In this document: positions 23,531-35,300 of the stretch, piece by piece
Position numbering within the stretch: position 1 is the stretch's first letter
Layout: the number at the start of each line of letters is the position of its first letter
Assembly: GCA_964023205.1 (NCBI GenBank)
Contig: OZ026834.1
Span: 32,712,756 to 32,776,755, forward strand
From: Lutraria lutraria
Taxonomy: Eukaryota; Mollusca; Bivalvia; Venerida; Mactridae
Reading direction: 5' to 3'
Length of the DNA: 64,000 bases
The notes under the pieces: model-generated
Told to the model about the DNA's origin: nothing
Seen by the model: the letters and a program-made list of their open reading frames with translations, nothing else
Database searches by the model: none
Translations under genes and position numbers: made by a program

Positions 23531-26500
23531 ATGGTGATTGCCATTACATTTTTGGAAGGCGGCAGAAATAAGCTTGGTGTAGTTACAGCGTGTCTTTGCG
23601 CATTATTAGCATTTGCTGGATTGTTTGTTATAGGCGTCGGAGTTTTCATAAAGTATCGGATCAATGATGAACTGATTCTGTTAGAAAGTTATAATTCAAA
23701 CATGCTACCAATGTTTTTAGTGAGTGTTGGAACACTTATGACTCTAATAAATGGCGCCAGTATAAAATTAATTTACGACAGTGGATTTGCCGAAACGTCG
23801 GACAATTTTCGTATGGTATTGTTACCAGTTGCTGTACTTATGTTTCTGTTTGTATGGGTAGTTTTAACTGCGGGAATACTTACATTAGCGCACAGATCTA
23901 ACATAGAAGAAGCGCTTCACGACGGCCTGGGAGATGCTATGATGCGCTATAAGAACAATCTTGCCGTGAAAGTCGCTATTGATCATATCCAAATGAGGTC
24001 TCGCTGTTGTGGAAGTATATCGTATAAGGACTGGTTTAACATCGGTTGGATCAACACAGATTATGTGGACAAGCAAGATCCGATGATATCATCGTAAGTT
24101 TATTGTCGTACGAAAAGTCTTGCGACTCATTCATTTCTTCACCATTAGGTCTGTAGGCTGTATAACAACGAAAGCACCGAAAACTGTACGTCTTCTAGTA
24201 ATGCCTTATTCCAAAGATACTTTTTCATATACATGTATGTATATTACGTATATTTCGAAAGATTTTTCGTCCGTCGCGGCAAAACGAGAGCATGTAACCG
24301 CTAACTGATGTAATACAAAGATATCTGTAATGAATATGATTATGTAATACAAGTGCAATGTACGTGTTTTTCAACGGGTATGACAATGTCAAAACGTTTA
24401 ATGTATTTACAAGTGTATTTCTCAAATTTTCTAAATAGTAGTTTTGCTGAATTCATTTTAGGTACGCGAACTGAAATCCTGGACAAAATTACAATTCAGA
24501 TATTGACACTGTCAGAAGCTCATTTATTCGGCTGTGTTTCGATATTAAACGACAGCTAGAATATACAATGTGTTCTTATCTTTCAGCAAGAGGCTAAATG
24601 GAGAACTGTACCTTGAAAGCGTACCATTCAGTTGTTGTGACGTTGAAGTTCGACGTCCTTGTGTCACACATAATGTTCTGGATAAAACGAAGCATGTCAA
24701 ATACGAACGTGTTACATTATACAGATCTGGATGTACCACTGTAATAATGAATGAATTTGAAAATAGCATCCTGAAGCCAACCGGAAGTACAGTCGTAATG
24801 CTGTTTGGTGTTCAGGTAAACCTATTCTACCGTTCGAATCCGTACCTCCTTATTAATGAAGTTTAATACGGAATCGGCTGAGATTTGCCGAATGCTGGTA
24901 AATTAGAATACGTACAATTTCATGGGAAAATAAATAGCACCATCAAAGTACGTGATAATCAATTGAAGAATGATTAATATTATTCGTTTGCATTGTACAC
25001 AGAAATAATATATCAGATCATTGAAAATAACTGAAAGATGTTTAAAATAATGTTTTCTGCTTAACTTTAAATACTTTATACATTTTGATTGGATGAACAG
25101 TTTACAGTTTATAATCTTCGAGGAATGTTTTTTGTCTATATTGCTCAGTTCGACCACCTCGACTGTCTTCGTTAGATTGAGGTGCAGACTTGGACGAGGT
25201 GTGCGGAATAGGTATTGTATCGTTTGCCATTAACTGGTTCCCGTACCATAATGCTGCGCATCAACGGAACAAGAAATAGTCTAAATTATTCAACGTTCCG
25301 ATGTTTCATAAATGGACACCAACCATTCACATAGCTCAAACCAACTGACCAATCTGTGTTCCGACACCTGTTCATTTTGTCGTTGGATTTGACAGAGTTA
25401 CTTGTACATGTACATAACTTTACTGCTCACGGTTGCACATGCAGTAGGATTGCTGCATTGGGTCTTCTTTCGTCTGTATACTAGTATGCACAGTCAATAA
25501 AGGATGTTTATATGTGTGTCTAATTCTATCTTTCTAGTTTCTTGTCTTGATTCTACTTCGGTACCTGCAGACATCCGTTCAGAGCGCTTTTGAAGAAGGT
25601 GACCCCGGGGGTCCAGGAACTGGCTCAGTACTTCCTGGCTCATTGTTTGGATCATTATCTACGGGGAATCCGGAGAAATATCAACAGGAAGGTAACATTG
25701 ATTCTTTCATGACCCCATCATTCGAAGAATGGGGTGAAGGGGCATTTAATGTTGCCCCTGTCCGTGTGTGTGTGTGGTTTTGTGCGTGTGTGTACGTGTT
25801 AACCTTACTGGGGGAGGTTTAAAGTTACCGTTTTACAACGTTATTATAGATTGTTTTCTAGCCATTGTATAAGTCATTATCTTACATCTTCTCTAAATTC
25901 GTATGTTTAGGAGGGTTGTACGGGACAAAATGGACACTCCGAGGTATAGCCCAATACATTTTCGTGGAATATTGTGCATACATATAGAGTGAGGTAAATT
26001 TTATAGTGTATGTACCTCGGCGAGAAAGGTACAACATTCAGGATGTGTGAGGGTGTGTGCATACTCGAATATTGTCACTCATAGGTTAAAGTCAACCTGC
26101 TTTGTTGAACGAAGTCAATATTTACTTTATATGCTCATTATAGTAATACTTAGTATCGTTTCCGACACATTCGTTTGTTGGGCATAGTCGGATTTCCGGA
26201 TATTTACTATGCACTCTGGCATCCATTTTAGGCGTACATTTCCAGAACAATGTTTTAAGAAAATGATTTATTGCTATACATGTATATCTATTGAAATTTG
26301 AATATATGTTAGAATATCTGTTATAAAGCCAAATACGCATAGTAAGTGTGTGTTAATCCGGTATTTCAGTTATGCGAGATATAACCGAAGTGCCAGCAAA
26401 TTAATCAAGATAAATCCCGGAAAGTCTCCAGAACTGTCGAAAGCTGTACTGATTATCGTTTAATTAATATAAATGATTCATGTATTTATTGGATTTCAAT

Positions 26501-27220
26501 ATGTATTTATTGGATTTCAGCATTGCAACATATACATGGTGGTAGTAAGAATATATCAGAACCCGTATACGACACTCCAGACGAGGATCTCAGGTAATTA
26601 TACAAATATAATCAATATTTTATATGATGATGTACTAATTATACACATATTTTTAAAGCTTTCGGCTTTATGTCAATAGTTACATTATACAGTCACTTTT
26701 TCTAAAGCTTATAAAAACCTGACAGTTTCATTAATAAACTAAGTTCCGAAACTCATGGCCTACTTTTTTTGTCTAAAATCAATCGTAGAGTTATTTCCCT
26801 TGTAGTGCTGCGTTGTAGTGGTGTTTTACGGGTGTAATTTATTTCCATGTGAATATGAAATGAATAAAATTGATCGGGCCGGCTTATTTTGTACTTGCAT
26901 TTTACGCAAACTCAATTAAACAGATTATTTTTGAAAAAGCATATCAGTTTCATGAAGTAAATTTTGTCGTATTTTTAATTCAAAGGATTTGTTTGACTCG
27001 AACCCGGAACTCTTTTTTTCTTGACCGATAATATATTTCTATGTACAAAGTCATGTCGTATTATTCTCTTAACTGGACTACTTTTAGTTACTACGTTCTG
27101 GAAATGTTGAAGTACATATATATAAAAAATGCACGATTTAATAAATTAACCTCCGGATCGATATATGACAGGTATGGAAGCGGTAAACGGTCTACGATGG
27201 AAAGACGAAGAGGATATTGA
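23531..27220 (+). CDS. Peripherin-2/ROM1-like tetraspanin, tandem copy 2, truncated tail
   Basis: Exons 23531-24093, 24587-24815, 25538-25691 and 26521-26593 match exons 1-4 of copy 1; the first three have identical lengths (563, 229, 154 nt). Four TMs and the loop motifs CCG, YKDWFNIGW, VPFSCCD, RRPC and SGC are kept. Exon 4 is 33 nt shorter, in frame. The last exon is uncertain: the acceptor used by copy 1 has lost its AG (taacctccgg), and the nearest usable one (after gacag, 27171) gives only 17 residues to a TGA at 27218-27220, about 355 aa in total. Without splicing, exon 4 itself would stop at 26594-26597 right after DEDLR. Either way the Gln/Lys-rich tail is lost. Same inferred role as copy 1, with a different cytoplasmic tail. 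Confidence 0.82.
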
Positions 27221-27720
27221 CAGAAGTCAGAAACAGAGAAACACCAGCAAAACAGAATATACATCAGCAGCAGCAACAACAGCAGCAACAACAACAACAA
27301 AAAATAATCTAAAAGACTGAAAACCTCGAAAACACAAAAACAGCCAAACCTTTAAAGAAACCAAATGCTTCTCAGATTGTTATAAAAGAAATGTTTTTTT
27401 TTCGGGAAGCCTACCTAGAGAACTTTCAGTGAGTTGGAAGGATTTTTTTACACTTTATTTTTATAATGCACCCAAAATACATGTAAGAATAATAATAATT
27501 GTGAAAAAAATACCCCAGAGACCAAAACAAGTTAAGTTGGGGTCTTTTTTAAGGGTAGCCCACGGTAGCATTAACGCAGCAAATAATTTCTTAAGAATTC
27601 CCTTGACTGCAGAAACCATTGAAAAAAGCGAAAAGTTCCCTAATAAATAAAAAAAAATCGCCAAAATCTACGAGAAGATCGAAGACATTAAATGAATGAT
27701 TAAGACGAGTCTATAAATGA
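27221..27720 (+). pseudogene. Decayed remnant of the tetraspanin tail exon in copy 2
   Basis: Sequence homologous to the tail exon of copy 1 persists but is frameshifted. The CAG/CAA run at 27260-27300 now reads as Ala/Thr codons before a stop. Then 'aaaacctcgaaaacacaaaa' and 'ccaaatgcttctcag' match the Lys-rich coding region. An unrelated insert of about 230 bp (27380-27606) interrupts it, and homology resumes at 'cagaaaccattgaaaaaagc' to 'tataaatgatatcg'. Copy 1 shows the uninterrupted form. Confidence 0.7.
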
Positions 27721-28224
27721 TATCGATCTTGGTTATATATACTCATGTGATCAGTGTTTTGATTGATATTTTTTATGAATAATTGGACCCAATGACTCTC
27801 ACGGTTTATGTCAACAGCACAACATTGACTATCCTATGTATAGACATTTAGAAGCTAACATTACTGATATAAATGAATGTAACGCAATTATCGATTCTAA
27901 AGTTATTACATGTGTAGTACATGCTTGAATGAATGAGTAAACTAGTTTCTATGAACCATTCTTGTGTACCATGCAAATAATGTAATTGAATACATGTACA
28001 TCGTTAGGTAAACAAGTCTGAATGTTCTATAACTTTTGCCCATATCGTTCTTAATTGTGGGATGAATAATGAATATCTAGCAATTTTATGTGATAGAACA
28101 GTTTTATACACATTATATAGTAAGGATGTTTTGAAGTGTGACTATTCCAGCGGCTCTTTATGTACTCTTACAATTATAATGTAATAATAATATAATGTCG
28201 GCCTTATATTTTGTTAATGTTGTT

Positions 28225-29090
28225 GCAGTTGTTGTTTATGCCTCCCACGGGAACCTCCACTGTCACTGTCCCACGGGAACCTCCACCGTCACTGTCCCAT
28301 GGGAACCTCCACCGTCACTGTCCCACTGGAGCCTCCACCGTCACTGTCCCACGGGAACTTCCACCGTCCCTGTCCCATGGGAACCTCCACCGTCACTGTG
28401 CCACTGGAGCCTCCACCGTCACTGTCCCACGGGAACCTCCACCGTCACTGTCCCACTGGAGCCTCCACCGTCACTGTCCCACGGGAGCCTCCACCGTCCC
28501 TGTCCCATGGGAACCTCCACCGTCACTGTCCCACTGCAGCCTCCACCGTCACTGTCCCACGGGAACCTCCACCGTCACTGTCCCACTGGAGCCTCCACCG
28601 TCACTGTCCCACTGGAGCCTCCACCGTCCCTGTCCCACGGGAGCCTCCACCGTCACTGTCCCACGGGAGCCTCCACCGTCACTGTCCCACGGGAGCCTCC
28701 ACCGTCCCTGTCCCACGGGAGCCTCCACCGTCACTGTCCCACGGGAGCCTCCACCGTCACTGTCCCACGGGAGCCTCCACCGTCACTGTCCCATGGGAGC
28801 CTCCATCGTCAATGTCCCACGGGAGCCTCCACCGTCACTGTCCCACGGGAGCCTCCACCGTCACTGTCCCACGGAAACCTCCACCGTCACTGTCCCACGG
28901 GAGCCTCCACCGTCACTGTCCCATGTGAGGGGCCACCGTCACTGTCCCATGGGAGCCTCCATCGTCAATGTCCCACGGGAGCCTCCACCGTCACTGTCCC
29001 ACGGGAACCTCCACCGTCACTGTCCCACGGGAGCCTCCACCGTCACTGTCCCATGTGAGGGGCCACTATCCGTGTCTCCCGGGTGGCGAC
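28225..29090 (+). repeat. GC-rich 26-bp minisatellite, about 32 copies, open in three frames
   Basis: The unit is cctccaccgtcactgtccca plus cgggag. Since 26 is not a multiple of three, each forward frame cycles through the same 26-residue peptide, and all three stay open for 200-300 codons. One frame begins at ATG 28217 with a hydrophobic MLLQLLFMPPT and ends at 29158 with a hydrophobic CAVAVLACVLLFMTSICW, resembling a secreted or anchored protein. This could equally be chance. Base composition is unlike the AT-rich surroundings. I treat it as a minisatellite; a coding role is unproven. Confidence 0.9.
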
Positions 29091-29159
29091 ACCGTCTCTG
29101 GTGCGCTGTTGCCGTCCTTGCTTGTGTTCTTTTATTTATGACTTCGATATGCTGGTAAA

Positions 29160-32100
29160 TGTTTGTATGAATTCTTTTGAGTATGCTTTTTTGTAAGCAT
29201 CCATACTTTGCACACTGTTCTTATATTTAATAAAGACTGTCATATCACTATATATGTGTACGGTCATCGTTATTAATAAACACATGTACCGTAAGTACAT
29301 GACTTCAGGCATGTATAAATAAATACATATACATTTTGTATTTATCTTTATCATATATATATATATATACTTTTTCATTATTCAACGTAAAACTGCAATA
29401 AAATATATCAAGGTACGTACGACATGTGTTTGTTGTCAACTGATCACCAAGTAGCCCCATTTTTTTCATGTACATGTGTTTATATATTGACTTATTTTGT
29501 GCTACCCGCATAAACTTGTACAACATCACGCTTTGAACGCTGGTAAAAGAACTAATTTAACCTCTAAACTGAGATAAATTCATGCAATACTGGGTACATT
29601 TTTGTAAACTTTCACATTTAAAAATGTAAATTGTAATAGAAATGTACAAATAAGGCTGTATACATGGATTTATAAAGATTCTGCAATATAACCTCTTGTG
29701 GCATTGATTTAACAATATATAACATTTCATGCAGTTAATATGAGAACATGTCAGTCTAGTTTCCACATCGCAACCACGGTGTCAAAATTAATCAAAGCTA
29801 CGACAACACTTATTACATACTCCTTAAACAGGATGTGCTCAGATTACCATGGTGACCATGAACGTATCACGTGAGTAATAGAATTATGACAATGAATTCA
29901 TCATAGATTCACTATATATGTAATGACCAATACAACCGTGACCGATCGTTGTTATGTTAAAATTTTCCTGGACGCTTTAGACAGCCATGTGTTGGTTCAA
30001 TAAGGTACGCCTGATGATGTTAGTTATAAATTATAAATAGTCAGTTGCTACCTATCGATGGTCAAACAATTATTTATTAACTTTATATCAATAACCATGA
30101 ATGGATATGAAGGTGGATCACTCATGTTTGAACTCTGCAAGTCCTCCCATTGCGACTACCGAATCGATAACATTTGTAAGTGACTCCCAGTATCCGTAAA
30201 TGAACTAAAAAAGCAAACACCAAAACGGTCGTACACAAAATAACCACGGTTAGTTGGTTACTGTAACCATCGTCGGATACCCACAGCATTTCTTAAAAGA
30301 TAGTTTCTCTTGTTTACTATGCGTGTGACGATCCTAGTTGGAAGGCGGTCGCTGAATGCTGGTTACGAACTTTTACAGACACCATAGTTCGAACTTGTAT
30401 TTAACTTCTGAATAATATCCAAGCTCAAAACTTTTACTTAATTTAATTTATTATACACGTGTATACTTTCGTTTAACGGTCAAATCTGGTTCCCGTAAGC
30501 GTTTGTCGGTGCCTAAGTGTTTCTACTCGACAGTCGGGTACCAGTTATAGGACCAGTTAAAATGAGGATATAATTTGGTTTTAATGAGGAACATACCAGA
30601 ACATGTATATACAGTATGCTGCCGTTTTCTGGTTGAATTACTTTTAATGGAAATATTTCGTCTATTTTCCAGCTATATTTAGATTAATATCTCATAAATG
30701 TTTCATGATTGGTGTATTATGTCGTTAAAACACAAGGTAAACATAGACCAGTAAATGATTTCAACCGTTGATTGTATACAGAACAGAAAATATTTTTGTT
30801 TTGTCTTGTACGAAGCACGTCACCAGTACAAAAGGCATGTCAAATAATATATACTTGTAAATATATGCATGCGAGTACACGATCACGTACTCAGTCGAAT
30901 AAATACAGCAAAATGTATAAAAATAAATCAATAAATTATTATACCAAACAAGAGGATAAACATAATTCATGATAATTCTGAATATAATTTAACCTTAATA
31001 ATTATAAACATACAATAAAAGACGTAAGGTGATTTAATTTATTCTAATAATGATTAATCTAAATTGTTCCGCGCCGGTTTCTCGCAATAAAAGCATACTT
31101 ACAAAAATGTGATTACAAATGTAGTTGTTAAATGTGCTATGGTTGTCATTTTCAATAAATTGTCTTAATCTTAACATATTAGGTCGAACAAAATACATTT
31201 GTAATATCAATATACAATCCAAACGCTTCGTACACGGCTAATTTTCATTCATTCATAATTAGTGCAAAAATGTCGATTGCATCTCCTAAGGGTATTTCAG
31301 ATTATGAAGAAATCTATATTACACTTGTACACAGTACTGGACGAGTCTTTGCAAGTATCAGCTTTCATTGTGTTCGGTGTATAACCTTCTATGAAACGAA
31401 CAAGAGTTGGAGTGGCATAATGGTCGATATAGAACTATATATCGTCGGTAAACAATGACCAAGAAATAACATTATTTCATTCCCTTTCTATTCAATGACT
31501 TCGATCACGGAAAAGCAAATTCATCAGATAAAATCGAACTTCTTACTTAATAGGGATGTTTAGTAGCAGAGTCGTTTAAACTCGGATAAAATACTACTAC
31601 ACACTTTAAATACATTCAAACGGAATACCAGGTTATTGAACTGATCGAAGGATTAAACTTTTTGAAAAAAGCGAGAAAACACGGAAAAATGATGTATATA
31701 TTTATTGATGTGTACGAACATGTCAAGAAAGTTTATTTGACCTAAAGAAACTGAGATGTTTATTTTTAATGCTATTGTTTGTTACATACAAACAAAATAT
31801 CTATGTATATAATTTCGGTTATGTTATATCTATGTTATTCACGCTTTCCAAATAGGAAATCGAGTTTCTTAGTCTTAAGACTTATTCGGATTATATAGCT
31901 TTAACAAACGGATTAAGATTCATTGGATTTAGCGTAAACACGTAACTTGCCAAAATATATTAAACTTCGACTTTAATGCTCTGATTCGAATCGGGATTCA
32001 AAATATGGATTGAAACTGACGGATTAAGTAGTGAATTGGAATATATTTATATCTAATTTCTGTGTTATAGTAAACAACGGCTGGGTTTTATATACAAATT

Positions 32101-32310
32101 TGGGAAAAAGTATAAATTTACATGTTAAAACCATTGAACTGTTGTGAAAGTTCAATCGCTGTACTTGATTGATGTTAAGCCAGGTTTACATTTTTTCGTG
32201 TACGAGGGTTGTATCTTACGTGCTAAGGAGAGAATCATTATATTGAGAGGTTGATAATTATTGATTTTTCTATCTTAATAACCACTTAGAAAGTATTGCT
32301 GAAGTTTTAA
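29160..32310. other. Intergenic interval without recognised genes
   Basis: AT-rich sequence with many stops in all frames. I see no exon with recognisable protein similarity and no clear repeat family. It should contain the promoter and any 5' UTR exons of the gene starting at 32311. Confidence 0.5.
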
Positions 32311-35300
32311 ATGGAAAATGGAGCCGGACCAGGGATATACAAATACACTGGCGATGATATTGAACCTGAATGTCTTTCATCGGAAGAGCAAACATCGGAA
32401 AGTTTCATTCACAATCATGAATTTCATGCTGACACCAGCGATATGCCGAGAAACGTCTTAAAGGAAGATAGCCGAAGTTATGAAGAAATTGAATCTAATA
32501 ATGTTTTCACCGAGGAATCATTTTATGATGAGAATGCAGTGAATGAAAACACGGGAAGTTATAATGAAGATATGGATGATAACATGTTTGGTAATGATAA
32601 AGCCGTTACTCGTGCTGGTATTACGGACACAATTTATCAGATTAACAAGGAACTTTCTGAAGTTGTTGAAAATAATGATACAAATGGAATAAGTAATAAT
32701 ATACATACTGAGACTGAACAGAACGCATGTAGCACTGAAAACGATACAAAAAAGAAGAAAAGGAGAGGACGTAGAAAAGAGCATCACATGAAATGTACCC
32801 CTGAGGTATGTGACTGCCCGAATGGACGTTGCCAGAACAGGAAAATGAAAAGGAGAAAGAAAAAGCGTTATTTAGAACAGAAAAGATATTCAGTGGATTC
32901 GGGGGTAGAAAACTCGGGATTTGTCGCAGAAAGTGAGATCGAAAGACATTATGCAGAGAAATCTGTACAAAATATTCCGAAAAATGAACTTTGGTTAGGT
33001 CAAGAACTTCTCCAAAGAAATAACATAGATATAAATCACGTAGCTGAAAACAAGTATCTGAAAAATGATGATTTGACTTTGAAATTAGATTTTAACCGTA
33101 GACAGTCCACTCCATCATTTCCACAGGAACATTTATTTATAGCTTCTGAATTCCCTCCCCGGTCCGACATGAAAAAGAAACGATCTGATTCCATCGAAAC
33201 AGCGAACTATGAAAGTATATACAAGAAACGATCAGGGATAAAGAAAAAGAGAAGATTAGGTGATTTAAAAAGGACCTCGTCGAAGGTGTCTATAGTACAG
33301 TCTTTGCCACCACTTTCCACAAGAATTGAACTCGACCCGACAGCCAGAACAGTACGGACCCATCGTGGTCTCCTCGAAGGTTCAGAGACAAATGAAACTG
33401 ATGTATTTAAAGATCCGTTATGGTTTTGTAAAATCATTACAAAATTCCCGGTGTTATCATTCCGTAAGTATCATAATTAGAAAAACAACATAATTTATTA
33501 TACATTTAAAATACAACTGTTTTACCCCGGTAAAATTTGATATATTTAATATACTAGGAAATTTGAAAATTGCGTTCAATTATACATCGGTTGGGGTACA
33601 TTTTAGAAACGCTTTAATAGACCAGTTCTGATATACAATGTACATGTAATTTCGTTTTACTCCAAATCTGGAACCTATCGCATGATATCATTTATGTTTA
33701 ACGAATTACAATATCGTATCATGCCCGTTTGAAATCCTGAGAAAATTGAAACAGACATAGTAGTGAGACTGCAACAGTCTTGTTATCGATGGATGGATAC
33801 TGGTTCGGACGCCATTGGAGACTGGGCTAGAACTCATGTGATCAGTTGGTTAGCCGCCACCTAGTAAAAAATGGTTACCGTAGGCCCATATCAGTCAGAT
33901 GCCCGACAAAAAGATAAGGGATTCGGGTGGTAGTGTGCGCACAAAAGATATGTGTCTCATAGACATAAACCAACTTGGCTGACCCTTTTAATAAGGGATG
34001 ACACACACACAAAAAAAATGTTTACCCCATTTTACTTACATTATGACGGTTGAATAAATTTATTTAGTATTATATTAAAGTGTTTATGTAACGATGGACA
34101 CTGAGGGTCGATCTATAACTACGCGCGTTGTATTCTGTACTGTAAAATGTAAATTTCCACGAGACATTTTGCAATTTTTATTTTTTGTTCTGACATTCGA
34201 AACTTTAGTAACATAAACCGTCAATTAATATCGATTTCGTGAAAAACACGTTAGTGACGATCGTTCATGTATCTATTAATAACCTTATTATAGATTTTAT
34301 AGCTCGTTCAGTCATGCTTAAGTTACACTTATTCACGACCTTCTTATGAATAAAATGCATTATGCACTAGGGTAAACTTAGTACATTAATCGATATATAA
34401 TTATATGCTATTATAACACGGAAATGTTAAGCCGTACACAAATGTTTATTTCTTGTTACCTGACCTTGCCTATTTTTTTCTTCACGACACTAGACTTTTT
34501 ATTAGGCACGAGGAACGGTACATCCATTGTCCTACTTGTTTAACCTCTCCACATGCTTTCATGCTGGAGCCAAAATACAAAACCCCGGCCTAACTGCACT
34601 ATTTTTAATGAGCAAGTAACCAGAAAAATACGCCTAATTATAATGGTATGAAGGTATTAACTGTATAAATCTAAAGTACCCGATAGTTCCAGAAACATAA
34701 TTTTATTATCACAGAGTCCGTATCTATAATAGGTTATGATAAATCAGATCATTTTGTAACAGTGTCATTCTATGGACGGATTTGTATACATGTAATTCTA
34801 TACCCTATATAAAAGCATTAGCCTCAGTTTACTATCATTTTCATTTGCAGTGTGGTTGACCTTTTTCATGCTATTTGTATCCATGTATCCACAACTGAAT
34901 TCGTTAAATTATTCCGTACATTACTGACAAAATATAATATCGATGAATTTGTAATTCAGTGTAAAACAGGATTACACGCGTTTAGCGTATCTATGATTAT
35001 ACACGTACATAATTATATAATTATCACAAAATCCGATTACAAATTGGCTGTCACGTTAATCTCTTTATAAGGTAGGATGGTATTTGATAATCCTGTTTAT
35101 GTTTTAACCTATGAACTAATTAACTGATTTCGTGATCATTTCATTTAGATCTACTTAAGGACATTATTGTTCATTTGTGTGTTTAATAATCTTAAGATAT
35201 TTTGCGTAAATCAACATTTTCACCAAACACATTAATACACTTATGTTCTCTTTATTAAAACAATATTGGCTTAATGACACATGGATATTTACACATTTTT

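Noticed and set aside
32518..32787. Antisense frame within exon 1 of the Dispatched-like gene
   Set aside because: Shadow of the Asn/Glu-rich sense coding sequence; no independent support.
33765..33965. Possible SINE-like segment near gactgcaacagtcttg
   Set aside because: Less AT-rich and tail-like, but no A/B boxes or ends could be recognised.
34851..34920. Possible alternative TM1 exon of the Dispatched-like gene (WLTFFMLFVSMYP after tcatttgcag)
   Set aside because: It has a good acceptor and the right entry phase, but runs into a stop after 22 codons and no donor gives the phase needed to join 37298. It may be a decayed duplicate exon or chance.
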